A stretch of DNA of 64,000 nt from Streptomyces sp. TG1A-60 (GCF_037201975.1 NZ_CP147520.1:6758001-6822000); one strand, 5' to 3'. Numbered from the stretch's first letter, positions 26,742-37,968 are shown. Notes: generated by a model not told the origin, from the letters alone. Numbers and translations: made by a program.

Positions 26742-26786
26742 CGGCGGCTCCCGGCTCCGAGGAGAGCTTGGAGCCGGGAGCCGCCG
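26742..26786. terminator. Bidirectional terminator between the DUF5997 gene and the SPFH operon
   Basis: A perfect 17-bp stem (26742-26758 with 26770-26786; CGGCGGCTCCCGGCTCC and its complement), loop 11 bases, lies between the two convergent stops. Confidence 0.75.
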
Positions 26787-26813
26787 GGTTGAGCGTGGCG
26801 GGTGACGCTCGCC

Positions 26814-28139
26814 TCAGGCGTCGTCGTCCCCGTCCGGCTGCCCGTCCTCGAAGTACCGCGTCGGAGCCGCGGGCAGCGCCGTCATCCGTGGCAGCAGCTG
26901 CGCGGCGAGCAGCGTCGAGAGCGCCGAGGTGTCACCGCTGCCGCCGTCGGTGCGTACGACCACCGGCTGCGGTGCCTTCGACGCCAGCTCCGCGCCCACT
27001 TCGAGGCGGCGGCGGGCCAGCTCGTACTGAAGCACCGCGCGGTTGTCGCGGTAGGCCTTGGCGAGGGCGCGCTGGGCGCGGGCCTCGTTCTCGGCGGAGA
27101 TCAGGCCGCTGCGACCGCGGGTCTCGATCTCGAAACGGACCCGCTGGGCGTTGGTCTCCTGCTCCTCCAGCAGCTGGGCAACCTGTTCGCGGGCGTTGTT
27201 GAGCGCGGCCTTCACCTCGACGATGCGCGCGTCGCGCACCTTCTTGGCCCGCTCGATGTCCATGCCGAGGCTGTCGATACGGCGCTTGCGGGTCAGCCCC
27301 CACTCCTGCTCGTACGCCGTGCGCTCCTTGGCGACGCGCTCCCTGGTCGCCAGGTGCTGCTGATACTGCGTCGGCAGCTGGACGTCCGGGATGTTGGAGC
27401 CGGTGATGCGCACGCCGTAGCGCTCCAGCTGCCGGTTGAGCAGCTCCTGCATGTCGGCCACGTCCGAGCCGCGCAGGTCGTACGCCCGCTCGGTGCGCAT
27501 CTTGCGGGCGCGCTGGCGGATGGCGTCCTGGACGGCGCTGGACAGGACCAGGTCGAAGTTGCCCGCGCCGATCGTGCGAACGAACCGGACCGCGTCCGTG
27601 ATGCGGAACTTCAGGAAGAACTCGATCGACCGCAGCGGGACGTTCTCCTGCGTCGGGCAGGCCATCACCGGGGCGGAGTACGGGATCTCGGTGGCGGTGT
27701 CGACCACGAAGTCCACCCTCGACCAGGGATGCCAGAGGTAGTGGCGGCCGGCGTCCAGGGTGCGGGTGACCGCGCCGTAGCGGGTCAGGACACCGTTGGT
27801 GCCCTGCTCGATCTCGACGATCGAGGAGCGCCACCACCACAGCGCGCCGATGATCAGGAGCAGGCCGCCGGCCGCGTAGGCGAGCCCGGCGAGTGTGCCG
27901 TAGGCGAGGTCCGCCGCGCCGTCGGAGTCCGCCTCGCGCAGCGACAGCATCACGCCCATGAGCAGCGCGAACAGGCCGAGCCACAGGGGCAGCATCCACC
28001 ACAGCCTGCGCCGGTTGCGGGGGATGATGACCGGGATCAGCGTGCCGGCCTCGCCGCCGCGCAGCAGCTGGGCGATGTCGCTCCAGGGCGCGACCGCCTC
28101 GGAGATGACAGACCTGCGGTTCATACGTGCGGTACTCAC
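26814..28139 (-). CDS. SPFH/band-7 domain membrane protein
   Basis: 441 residues from GTG 28139, which overlaps the stop of the preceding gene (GTGA). Two membrane helices (LWWMLPLWLGLFALLMGVML and LAGLAYAAGGLLLIIGALWW) precede the band-7 domain: EQGTNGVLTRYGAVTRTLDA, HPWSRVDFVVDTATEIPYSA, LRSIEFFLKFRITDAVRFVR, DAIRQRARKMRTERAYDLRG, ERYGVRITGSNIPDVQLPTQ. A long charged coiled coil follows (about 260-390). Such proteins form membrane-bound oligomeric scaffolds (stomatin/flotillin class). The tandem arrangement with a second SPFH gene suggests a hetero-oligomer; that is inference. Confidence 0.82.
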   Translation of the reverse strand: MSTARMNRRSVISEAVAPWSDIAQLLRGGEAGTLIPVIIPRNRRRLWWMLPLWLGLFALLMGVMLSLREADSDGAADLAYGTLAGLAYAAGGLLLIIGALWWWRSSIVEIEQGTNGVLTRYGAVTRTLDAGRHYLWHPWSRVDFVVDTATEIPYSAPVMACPTQENVPLRSIEFFLKFRITDAVRFVRTIGAGNFDLVLSSAVQDAIRQRARKMRTERAYDLRGSDVADMQELLNRQLERYGVRITGSNIPDVQLPTQYQQHLATRERVAKERTAYEQEWGLTRKRRIDSLGMDIERAKKVRDARIVEVKAALNNAREQVAQLLEEQETNAQRVRFEIETRGRSGLISAENEARAQRALAKAYRDNRAVLQYELARRRLEVGAELASKAPQPVVVRTDGGSGDTSALSTLLAAQLLPRMTALPAAPTRYFEDGQPDGDDDA

Positions 28140-29848
28140 TGACCGGCCTCCTCGGAGAAGTCGGGAACCTCGGACGCCTTCGCCTGCTCGGCGGTCTCTT
28201 GGCCGGTCGAAGAGCCCGTCGGCGCTCCACCCTCGGCCGACGGCACGGTGGGCCGCTCGGCCTGGAGCAGCACCACGATCTCGTCCTCGCGTCCGGCGAT
28301 ACGGTCGCCGATCGCGGCGAGCTGCCCGCGCATGGCAGCCATGTCCGCCTCGCTGAACAGCTCCTCGCCGCGCTCGCCGACCATCTCCCGGGCCAGCTGC
28401 AGGAAGTCGACCCCGGCGGCGCCGCTGCCGTCCGCCGAGCCGCCGATGCGGACCAGGCGCGGCAGATGGTCGGCGACCTGCTCAAGGGTGTCGAGGATCT
28501 GCTGCTGGTAGCGGTACTCGAGGATCTCGGGAGCCTCGGCCGCGGTGACCGCGCGGATGTCGAGGGCCTGTGCCTCCAGCAGCGCCGCGTTGGCCTTCGC
28601 CTCGGACTCGGCCTGTACGTAGCGCTGGCGGGCAAGGGCCTGGGCGCGGTTGGTCTCGCGCTCCACGGCGGTGTCCATCTGGGCCTGGTACTGGGCGATG
28701 TCGGCGTGGATCGCGGAGAGCGTCTCGTGGCTGGTCGCCAACTCCTTGCTCAGGTCGCCCTCGTCCTGCTCCTTGCGGAGCATCAGCGCGTACTCGTGCG
28801 TGTACGCCTCCTTCGCCATCCGCACCATCTCCGGGGCGGCCAGGTCCATCCGGTAGTTGCGGTCGGACGGCTCCGCATGCGTGATGTTGGCGTTGGTCAG
28901 CTCGACCGCGGGCCGGAACTGCTGGTTCAGCTGCTCAAGGAGCCGGCCGGTGTCCTCGCCGACCATGTCGTAGATCCCGGCGGCCTCCTGCTCGTAGATG
29001 AGACTGCGGATCGTCTCGCTCACCGCGTTGCTCAGCTTCTCCTCGAAGCCGCGTACCGCACCCAGTGTGTAGACGAACTCGGTCGCGTCGCTGATCCGGA
29101 ACTGGATGAACAGGTCGATCGAGGCCTTCACGCCGCCCTTGGTCGGCGCCTCGCGCACCGGCGCGTTGAACGGGTACTCGCGGGTGGTGTTGAGGATGTA
29201 CGAGACCCGCTTCCACGGGCTGATCAGGATCACCCGGCCGGGGCCGACGACCTTCTCCAGCTTCCCGAAGCGCGTGATCAGCGCCTGGCAGCCGTCCGGG
29301 ACCATCACCATGCCCTGCCGCCACCACACGAAGGCGACCGCGACCACGGAGATGACCCAGTAGTGCAGCCCGAAGAGCGGGTTGGTCAGCGGGGAGTCGT
29401 CCACCGTCGACACGACCGCGGTGCCCACCGCGCCCAGGACGAGCAGCGACAACACCGGGAGCATGCTCAGGAACGAGCGGCCCTTCGGGAGCACCATCGG
29501 GCAGATCGCATGGACCTGGTCGCCGCCCTCACGCTGCTGCTCGCTCTGGTTGAGCGCCTCGCCGGCCTCGTCGAGAGAGACGGTCTTCTGCGCCATGACC
29601 GTGGCGATGGAGCCGCCCTGTTCCCTCGCGGCCGGAAAGTCGGCGGGGTCCATGCCCTCTTCCTCCGGCGCGTACGACTCCTCGTCGGCGTCGTCCCGCC
29701 CCTGGCCGGCCTGTCCCCGGCTCTGCGGTCGGCCGGCCGACCGCCCCGTGCGCCGCCGGACTTCCTCCTCGGCCGCCTGCCGGGGACCGGCACCGGAGGC
29801 CACCGCTGAGGCCACCCTCCGTAGGCTCTGCGCATTCGCTCGTGCCAT
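28136..29848 (-). CDS. SPFH/band-7 domain membrane protein, larger partner
   Basis: 570 residues from ATG 29848, preceded by AAGGGGG. A disordered acidic N-terminus (about 1-105) is followed by two helices (SMLPVLSLLVLGAVGTAVVS and HYWVISVVAVAFVWWRQGMV), the band-7 domain (VPDGCQALITRFGKLEKVVG, RVILISPWKRVSYILNTTRE, ASIDLFIQFRISDATEFVYT, SETIRSLIYEQEAAGIYDMV, PAVELTNANITHAEPSDRN) and a coiled coil with Glu/Ala-rich heptads. It is first in a two-gene operon with translational coupling to the 441-residue SPFH protein. The CGTATTAC direct repeats upstream are candidate operators. Confidence 0.82.
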   Translation of the reverse strand: MARANAQSLRRVASAVASGAGPRQAAEEEVRRRTGRSAGRPQSRGQAGQGRDDADEESYAPEEEGMDPADFPAAREQGGSIATVMAQKTVSLDEAGEALNQSEQQREGGDQVHAICPMVLPKGRSFLSMLPVLSLLVLGAVGTAVVSTVDDSPLTNPLFGLHYWVISVVAVAFVWWRQGMVMVPDGCQALITRFGKLEKVVGPGRVILISPWKRVSYILNTTREYPFNAPVREAPTKGGVKASIDLFIQFRISDATEFVYTLGAVRGFEEKLSNAVSETIRSLIYEQEAAGIYDMVGEDTGRLLEQLNQQFRPAVELTNANITHAEPSDRNYRMDLAAPEMVRMAKEAYTHEYALMLRKEQDEGDLSKELATSHETLSAIHADIAQYQAQMDTAVERETNRAQALARQRYVQAESEAKANAALLEAQALDIRAVTAAEAPEILEYRYQQQILDTLEQVADHLPRLVRIGGSADGSGAAGVDFLQLAREMVGERGEELFSEADMAAMRGQLAAIGDRIAGREDEIVVLLQAERPTVPSAEGGAPTGSSTGQETAEQAKASEVPDFSEEAGQ

Positions 29849-29880
29849 CGTTCCCCCTTTTTCCTTACTCTTCTCGTGCT

Positions 29881-29910
29881 CGTATTACCGGCCTGGCCCG
29901 TATTACTGGC
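29881..29910 (-). repeat. Direct repeat upstream of the SPFH operon, possible operator
   Basis: CGTATTACCGGC (29881-29892) and CGTATTACTGGC (29899-29910) repeat with an 18-base period, 33 bases above the SPFH start. On the coding strand each contains TAATAC, which could serve as a -10, so the repeat may be two promoters or an operator. Confidence 0.4.
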
Positions 29911-30112
29911 TGGGTGCCCTGTACGCCTTGTGCGCTCTCTTGATCGTGTTCCTGGTTCCAGTCATCCCACACCACAGGCGGCGGGAACAGGACGGCTCCG
30001 TCGATCGTGACCATACTGATGAGTATCGTGATGGCGCTGATGGAGAAGGGGCTCTGAAACCGACCCCTGACCGCTCCCGGGCCGACCCTGAAACCGTGGT
30101 GAAGCCGGTCGG

Positions 30113-30158
30113 CCACCTAGCGTGCTCCTCCGCCGACCAAAAACCTCGGTCACAACAG
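30113..30158. repeat. Repeat A copy 1 of the 30-31 kb scar
   Basis: This 46-base block matches 31146-31191 at 37 of 46 positions without gaps, in the same orientation. It lies in the otherwise gene-free stretch 29849-30273. The two copies bracket the gene fragments at 30.2-31.0 kb. Confidence 0.6.
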
Positions 30159-30273
30159 GTGTGACTGAGCGGCTCAGTCGGCCCGTTTCGCCAAGTGGAA
30201 CGCTCAATCGCCGAGAAGGTCGGAAGCGCCGTTTCGGAGCCTCCCCTATCTGGGCGTGACGATGGTCAATGGT

Positions 30274-30364
30274 CATGTCCCGTGTAGTGGTGTAGCCGGG
30301 TCGAGTTGGTCGATGTCCTGGGGGTAGATCTTGTCCATGCTGCCTTCGGGGAGGTAGCGGCGGG
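30274..30364 (-). pseudogene. C-terminal coding fragment, possibly of a transposase
   Basis: The minus strand reads RRYLPEGSMDKIYPQDID then QLDPATPLHGT and a stop at 30276-30274. RRYLPEG followed by a D/L segment resembles the C-terminus of IS30-type transposases, but the piece is only about 30 codons and no other transposase motif survives. The last codons coincide with repeat B (30277-30297), which recurs at 30977-30997 with 19 of 21 matches. This supports a mobile-element remnant; assignment to IS30 is tentative. Confidence 0.3.
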
Positions 30365-30424
30365 GGCCGCTGCGGGTGGGCGAAACCGTCCGGCACCTCC
30401 GCCCGAACGGCTGCCCGGCCCCGC

Positions 30425-30778
30425 TCAGCTCTTCCGCTCACCCAGGACACAGAATTCGTTGCCCTCCGGGTCGAGGAGGGTCACCCAGTGCTGCTCGTCC
30501 TGCACGGTGTCGGCGCGCCGGGCACCGAGGGAGAGCAGCCGGGCGACCTCGGCCTCCTGGTCGTCGGGGCGGAAGTCGGGGTGGAGCCGGTTCTTCGACG
30601 TCTTGCCCTCGGGGACAGGCACGAAGAGCAGCCCCGGCATCTGGTCCGGCTCAGGCCGGATCTCGATGATCTCCTCGGATTCGTCGACCACTACCCAGCC
30701 GAGAGCCTCGGCCCACCAGCGCCCGAGGGCGATGGGGTCGGAGGAGTCGACGATGATCTGTTCCCATTCGAGTGCCAT
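30425..30778 (-). CDS. VOC (glyoxalase/bleomycin-resistance-like) family protein
   Basis: 117 residues from ATG 30778. It reads MALEWEQIIVDSSDPIALGR, then WWAEALGWVVVDESEEIIEI, LLFVPVPEGKTSKNRLHPDF, LLSLGARRADTVQDEQHWVT and LLDPEGNEFCVLGE. These are the beta-alpha-beta-beta-beta repeats of a VOC protein of the glyoxalase-like type, with metal-ligand-like His and Glu residues in HPDF and GNEF. Substrate unknown. It sits inside the scar region between the SPFH operon and argC, flanked by gene fragments, so it may have arrived with them; it is itself intact. Confidence 0.75.
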   Translation of the reverse strand: MALEWEQIIVDSSDPIALGRWWAEALGWVVVDESEEIIEIRPEPDQMPGLLFVPVPEGKTSKNRLHPDFRPDDQEAEVARLLSLGARRADTVQDEQHWVTLLDPEGNEFCVLGERKS

Positions 30779-30789
30779 GGGCGTGAGCA

Positions 30790-30909
30790 TAAACAGGGGA
30801 CCTTTCCGGCTTTGGTCTCCCGCAGATCGGCCTCGGCCATCTCGGTCATGAAGCGGGTGGAGCCGCAGATCACGACGATACACGGGAGGCTCAGCTGCTT
30901 CTTCACCAC
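30790..30909 (-). pseudogene. N-terminal fragment of a nucleoside 2-deoxyribosyltransferase-like gene
   Basis: From 30909 the minus strand encodes CIVVICGSTRFMTEMAEADL then RETKAGKV. This is the start of the small deoxyribosyltransferase-like proteins of actinobacteria (IVICGSTRF...AxLRETxAG...). Homology stops after about 40 codons and the frame runs into the VOC gene. The remaining 80 or so residues are absent, so it is a 5' relic. Confidence 0.55.
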
Positions 30910-30976
30910 CAGGAGGAACCAGTGTCATACCCGCCACCGCTCACCCCCGAGGAGAGGCTCGCCGACGCGTGGGTGG

Positions 30977-31191
30977 TGTCCCCTGGAGTGGTGTAGCAGC
31001 GATCACTTCTCGCGACTTGCTGCTTCGGCTGGCTGCCAGGGCTGGGGGTGACTGCCGTCTTCGGCGATTCTCGGCGTCAACGATCAAGATCAAGTACCGC
31101 CCACTCGGAGGGTCGCACACACAGCGTCACCGAGATCAAGATCCGCCAACTAGCGTGCTCATCCGCCAGCTAAAAGTCTCGGTCGCATCAG
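30977..31191. repeat. Right-hand repeats of the scar (B copy 2, A copy 2)
   Basis: Repeat B copy 2 is at 30977-30997 (TGTCCCCTGGAGTGGTGTAG...) and repeat A copy 2 at 31146-31191. Between them no protein-like frame is evident. Both have their partners in direct orientation 700 and 1033 bases to the left. The stretch 30910-31226 contains nothing else I can name. Confidence 0.5.
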
Positions 31192-31226
31192 TCTCAACAG
31201 GACAGGGCCGCGCACGGAGCGCAGGA

Positions 31227-33452
<2,226 letters not shown>

Positions 33453-33456
<4 letters not shown>

Positions 33457-34364
33457 GCACCACGCGGAAGCACACGGCCCTCCCGAAGGCCAGGATCCTC
33501 ATCGAAGCGCTCCCCTGGCTGACCCGCCACCACGGCAAGACGGTCGTCATCAAGTTCGGTGGCAACGCCATGATCGACGAGGAACTGAAGTCCGCCTTCG
33601 CCCAGGACGTCGTCTTCCTGCGGCAGGCCGGCCTCAACGTCGTCGTCGTGCACGGCGGGGGCCCGCAGATCAGCGCGGCCCTCGACAGGCACGGCATCGT
33701 CAGCGAGTTCAAGGCCGGCCTGCGCGTCACCACCGAGGACGCCATGGACGTCGTGCGCATGGTGCTCGCCGGACAGGTACAGCGCGAGCTGGTCGGGCTG
33801 CTCAACCAGCACGGACCGCTCGCCGTCGGCCTCACCGGCGAGGACGCGCACACCATCACCGCCACCAAGCACCAGCCCGAGATCGACGGCGAACCGGTCG
33901 ACATCGGACGGGTGGGCGAGATCACCGCGATCGACACGGGTGCGATCGAGGCCCTGCTCGCCGACGGCCGCATCCCGGTCGTCTCGTCGATCGCCCGTAG
34001 CCAGGACGACGGACATGTCTACAACGTCAATGCTGATACGGCGGCTGCGGCACTCGCTGCTGCTCTGGGCGCCGAAACCCTCATGGTTCTCACGGACGTC
34101 GAGGGCCTCTACGAGGACTGGCCCCACAGCGACGAGGTGATCAGCCGCCTCACCGCTTCCCAACTGGAGAAGCTGTTGCCGGAGTTGTCCTCGGGCATGG
34201 TGCCGAAGATGCGGGGCTGTCTGCACGCAGTCCGGGGCGGCGTCCAGACCGCCCGCGTCATCGACGGCCGGGTCCAGCACTCGATCCTGCTGGAGATCTT
34301 CACCGACGAGGGCATCGGCACGATGGTCGTGCCGGACGCCGAGCAACAGGGGGATGCCGAATGA
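33453..34364 (+). CDS. argB: Acetylglutamate kinase
   Basis: 303 residues from ATG 33453. Amino-acid-kinase fold: [94 protein letters not shown]. It phosphorylates N-acetylglutamate. The N-terminal extension with [16 protein letters not shown] is the arginine-sensing helix found in feedback-inhibited hexameric enzymes, so allosteric inhibition by arginine is likely (family knowledge). It overlaps argJ and argD by four bases each. Confidence 0.97.
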
Positions 34365-35560
34365 CCACCAACACCGAGCTCACCGAGCGGTGGCAGGGCT
34401 CGCTCATGAACAACTACGGCACCCCGCTGCTGCCCCTCGTCCGCGGCGAGGGCAGCCGGGTCTGGGACGCCGACGGCAACGCCTACCTCGACCTCGTGGG
34501 CGGCATCGCGACCAACGCCCTCGGCCACGCCCACCCGGCGGTCGTCGAGGCCGTGACCCGCCAGATCGGCTCCCTCGGCCACGTCTCCAACTTCTTCATG
34601 GCCGAGCCGACCGTGGCCCTCGCCGAGCGCCTGCTCCAGCTCTTCGACCGGGAGGGCCGGGTCTTCTTCTGCAACTCCGGCGCCGAGGCCAACGAGGCGG
34701 CCTTCAAGATCGGCCGCCTCACCGGGCGGACCCACGTGGTGGCCACCGAGGGCGCCTTCCACGGGCGGACCATGGGTGCTCTCGCCCTCACCGGACAGCC
34801 CGGCAAGCGGGAGCCGTTCCTGCCGCTGCCCGGCGATGTCACGCACGTGCCGTTCGGCGACGCGCGGGCGCTGGCCGCCGCGGTCACCGAGGAGACGGCG
34901 CTCGTCGTCATCGAGCCCATCCAGGGCGAGCTCGGAGTCGTCGTCCCGCCCGCCGGCTACCTCAAGGCCGCCCGCGCCATCACCGCCGCGACCGGGGCGC
35001 TCCTCGTCCTCGACGAGGTGCAGACCGGCATCGGCAGGACCGGGAACTGGTTCGAGTACCAGGCCCACGAGGGCGTCCTGCCGGACATCGTCACCCTCGC
35101 CAAACAACTCGGCGGCGGGCTGCCGCTCGGCGCGACCGTCGCCTTCGGGCGGGCCGCCGAACTGCTCCAGCCGGGCCATCACGGGACGACGTTCGGCGGC
35201 AACCCCGTCGCCTGCGCGGCCGGACTCGCCGTCCTCGACACCCTCGCGAACGAGGGGCTGCTGGAGAACGTCAAGCGGCAGAGCGAGAAGCTGCGGAACG
35301 GAATCGAGGCTCTGGGCCACTCATTGATCGATTCCGTCCGAGGCGCGGGTCTCCTCCTGGGTATCGTGCTCACGGAGCCGCTCGCGCCCGAGGTGCGCGC
35401 GGCGGCTCAGGAGGCCGGTTTCCTGGTGAACGCGCCCGCCCCCGACGTCGTCCGGCTGATGCCGCCGCTGAATCTCGGCGACGAGGAGGTTGCCGTGTTC
35501 CTGGAGGCGCTGCCCGGCATCCTCGACGCAGCGAACGGGGACGGACGATCCGGAGAATGA
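34361..35560 (+). CDS. argD: Acetylornithine aminotransferase
   Basis: 399 residues from ATG 34361. Class III PLP aminotransferase: [74 protein letters not shown] and the PLP lysine Lys248 in [18 protein letters not shown]. It converts N-acetylglutamate semialdehyde to N-acetylornithine. It is coupled to argB by ATGA and followed after 7 bases by argR. Confidence 0.96.
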   Translation: MTTNTELTERWQGSLMNNYGTPLLPLVRGEGSRVWDADGNAYLDLVGGIATNALGHAHPAVVEAVTRQIGSLGHVSNFFMAEPTVALAERLLQLFDREGRVFFCNSGAEANEAAFKIGRLTGRTHVVATEGAFHGRTMGALALTGQPGKREPFLPLPGDVTHVPFGDARALAAAVTEETALVVIEPIQGELGVVVPPAGYLKAARAITAATGALLVLDEVQTGIGRTGNWFEYQAHEGVLPDIVTLAKQLGGGLPLGATVAFGRAAELLQPGHHGTTFGGNPVACAAGLAVLDTLANEGLLENVKRQSEKLRNGIEALGHSLIDSVRGAGLLLGIVLTEPLAPEVRAAAQEAGFLVNAPAPDVVRLMPPLNLGDEEVAVFLEALPGILDAANGDGRSGE

Positions 35561-35567
35561 GACGACG

Positions 35568-36104
35568 ATGAGCCAGGCGCAGGAGCACGACCAGGCGGGG
35601 CCTGCCGTGCCGCAGACCCGCACCGCACGCCACCGCCGGATCGTGGACATCCTCAACCGGCAACCCGTACGGTCGCAGAGCCAGTTGGCGAAGCTGCTGT
35701 CCGACGACGGGCTGAGCGTCACGCAGGCGACGCTCAGCCGGGACCTGGACGAGCTGAACGCGGTGAAGATCCGCAACACCGACGGCGACCTGATCTACGC
35801 GGTGCCGAGTGAGGGGGGTTTCCGTACCCCTCGGGCTCCGCTGGGCGAGTCGGCGAAGGAGGAGCGGATGCGGCGGCTCTCCGCCGAGCTGCTGATCTCC
35901 GCGGAGGCCTCGGCGAATCTGGTGGTGCTGCGTACGCCGCCGGGGGCGGCCCAGTTCCTGGCCTCGGCCATCGACCAGGCGGAACTGCACGACATCCTGG
36001 GGACCATCGCGGGTGACGACACGCTGCTGTTGATCAGCCGGGATCCCGTGGGCGGGCAGGCGTTGGCGGATCATCTGCTGCGGTTGGCTCAGAACGGCCA
36101 CTGA
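35568..36104 (+). CDS. argR: Arginine repressor
   Basis: 178 residues from ATG 35568; the preceding in-frame codons belong to the argD overlap. The N-terminal winged HTH ([51 protein letters not shown]) is followed by the hexamerisation and arginine-binding domain ([36 protein letters not shown]). It represses arg genes by binding ARG boxes with L-arginine as co-repressor. Likely targets in this window are the argC promoter (31227-31260) and the site before argH (40853-40892). Confidence 0.96.
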   Translation: MSQAQEHDQAGPAVPQTRTARHRRIVDILNRQPVRSQSQLAKLLSDDGLSVTQATLSRDLDELNAVKIRNTDGDLIYAVPSEGGFRTPRAPLGESAKEERMRRLSAELLISAEASANLVVLRTPPGAAQFLASAIDQAELHDILGTIAGDDTLLLISRDPVGGQALADHLLRLAQNGH

Positions 36105-36170
36105 TCGGCTCAGAACGGTCACTGAAGGTGGTGCTGCGCGGGGGACGCCGACAGCGGATGGTACGTGCCC

Positions 36171-36199
36171 GGTCGCGCGCTTCCCCGCGCCCCTGACGG
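36171..36199. repeat. Dispersed G/C-rich repeat copy between argR and apbE
   Basis: GGTCGCGCGCTTCCCCGCGC followed by CCCTGACGG is a copy of the intergenic core, lying between the convergent argR and ApbE genes where it could act as a terminator. Confidence 0.5.
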
Positions 36200-36207
36200 A
36201 TCCCGGC

Positions 36208-37002
36208 TCAGCCGAGTCTGGCGGCGAGCCCTCCGGTGCATCGCACCTCGTCGCCCGCCGTGATCAGCAGGGCCTCGGTGTCCTCCAGGGATTCCAGCCA
36301 CGCCAGGCCCTCCCTCGAACCCATCGCGAAGGCCGCAGTCGCCCAGCAGTCGGCCCAGGTCAGGCGGGGGGCCACCACCGTCACGGCGACCAGGTCCGTC
36401 ACGGCGGACTTGCCGGTGCGGGGGTCGACGATGTGGGCGCCGCGTTCGGCGGTACCGGACGTGGCCACGGCGAGGCGGTCGGCGCCGGCGGCGGTGACGA
36501 CGGCGGCGAGGCCGCCGGGCCGGAGGGGGTCGGCCACGCCGACGCGCCACGGCCGGTCCGGCCCCGGGACGCCACAGAGCTGGACGTCGCCGCCGCCGTT
36601 GACGCTCACCCCGGCCGCCCCGGCCTCGACCAGCCGCAGGGCGGCCCGTTCGGTGGCCCAGCCCTTCACCAGGCCGGTCGGGTCGAAGAGACCCTCGTAG
36701 GTGGCGCTGAACCAGCCGTCGCTGAGCCGCTCCGCCTCGGCGCACAGTGCGAGCACTTCGGCGACCTCGGGATCGCACTCCTCGATGGTCAGCTCGGCGC
36801 GGGCGAGCCGGGAGATCTGGCTGTCCTCGCGGTAGGTGCTGAACACCTCGTCGACGGCGTGGAGTCCGGCCACCGCCTCGTCGAGAGCGGCCCTGACCGC
36901 CGTGGGCTCGCCTCCCCGGATGTCGAAGGAGAAGACGGTGCCCATGGTCTCTTCGGCGTGCCGCAGCTGGGAGGGCGCGACGGACCCGGTGGGTTCGGCC
37001 AC
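36208..37002 (-). CDS. apbE: ApbE-family FAD:protein FMN transferase
   Basis: 264 residues from GTG 37002, four bases after the stop of the FMN-binding protein. ApbE motifs: HAEETMGTVFSFDIRGG, DEVFSTYREDSQISRLARAE, GWFSATYEGLFDPTGLVKGW, VSVNGGGDVQLCG, RGAHIVDPRTGKSAVTDLVA, LTWADCWATAAFAMGSREG. It moves FMN from FAD onto a Thr in SGAT motifs of secreted redox proteins. I see no signal peptide or lipobox in the chosen start, so it may act inside the cell before export, or the start may be longer. The target is the adjacent protein with two SGAT motifs. Confidence 0.9.
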   Translation of the reverse strand: MAEPTGSVAPSQLRHAEETMGTVFSFDIRGGEPTAVRAALDEAVAGLHAVDEVFSTYREDSQISRLARAELTIEECDPEVAEVLALCAEAERLSDGWFSATYEGLFDPTGLVKGWATERAALRLVEAGAAGVSVNGGGDVQLCGVPGPDRPWRVGVADPLRPGGLAAVVTAAGADRLAVATSGTAERGAHIVDPRTGKSAVTDLVAVTVVAPRLTWADCWATAAFAMGSREGLAWLESLEDTEALLITAGDEVRCTGGLAARLG

Positions 37003-37006
37003 CGGG

Positions 37007-37816
37007 TCAGCCTGCCTGGTCCAGCGCGGACTGGAGGGACTGCCGGTAGCCGCCGCTGGTGTACGTGGCGCCCGAGACAGCATCGATGTCGGCGCTCCCT
37101 GCCGCGACGGCGTTCTTGTTGAGCTGGGGGATGGCGTTGCCGCTGATCTGGGTGCTGCGTCCGCCACTGGGGGACTGCAGTGCCTCGGCGTCGGTGATCC
37201 GGCCGCCGTTGACGGTGATGCGGACCTGGACCGGGCCGTAGTCCGTCTGCACCGCGGTGCCCGTGAGCACCTGGGTGCCCGTCGCCTGCCCGGCCCCGGC
37301 GTCGCCGCCCGTGTCCTGGGCGTTGCCGCCGCCCGCCTCGACCTCGGTGCCCGAGCCCTGCGCACTGCCGACCTGGTCGAGGGCGGACTGCAGGGACTGC
37401 TTGTACCCGGTGCTGGTGTAGGTGGCGCCCGAGACCGCGTCGATCTCGGCGCTGCCGGTGGCCATGGCCGCCTGGTTGAGCTTGGGCACCGAGTCGCCGG
37501 TGATCTGGGTGCTGCGTCCGCCGCTCGGCGCCTGCACGGCCTCGGCGTTGGTGATTTTGCCGCCGCTGACCGTGATCCGGACCTGGACCGGGCCGTAGTC
37601 GGTCTGCACGGCGGTGCCCGTGAGGCTCTGCGCGCCGGCCGCCGCGCCCTGACCGCCCTGTGCCGAAGGAGCGCCCGCCGTCTGCTGCGGCGCCGCTCCG
37701 GCCTGTACCGATCCGGCCGGGTCCGAGGCGGGCTTCAGCGACAGCAGCAGCACGATGCCGGACACGGTGGCGGCGGTGGCGAGCAGGGTCCGCCGTATGG
37801 GATGGCTCTTCTTCAT
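37007..37816 (-). CDS. Secreted protein with two tandem FMN-binding (flavinylation) domains
   Basis: 269 residues from ATG 37816. A signal or anchor segment (RRTLLATAATVSGIVLLLSL) leads to an Ala/Gly/Gln linker and two near-identical FMN_bind domains (about 65-148 and 184-267). Both contain LTGTAVQTDYGPVQVRITV, then SGGRSTQI, then IDAVSGATYTS. The SGAT motifs place covalent FMN on Thr132 and Thr251. The two copies share most residues, so the duplication is recent or under gene conversion. The protein should carry electrons on the outer face of the membrane between the ferric-reductase-like protein (37969-39348) and an acceptor. ApbE follows four bases later. Confidence 0.9.
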   Translation of the reverse strand: MKKSHPIRRTLLATAATVSGIVLLLSLKPASDPAGSVQAGAAPQQTAGAPSAQGGQGAAAGAQSLTGTAVQTDYGPVQVRITVSGGKITNAEAVQAPSGGRSTQITGDSVPKLNQAAMATGSAEIDAVSGATYTSTGYKQSLQSALDQVGSAQGSGTEVEAGGGNAQDTGGDAGAGQATGTQVLTGTAVQTDYGPVQVRITVNGGRITDAEALQSPSGGRSTQISGNAIPQLNKNAVAAGSADIDAVSGATYTSGGYRQSLQSALDQAG

Positions 37817-37968
37817 CGCTCCAACAGCTCCTGTGTGACGTGTGAAGTCTCATGGGCTCGCCGACGCGAGCCTGGTGGTCGAAAGCCCCGTGGGGCGAGC
37901 CCATGGGCAGGGGTGCGGTGGGTGGTGCGCGAACGTCGGGCGGGCCACGATGCGGTCGGGCCCGTCCC

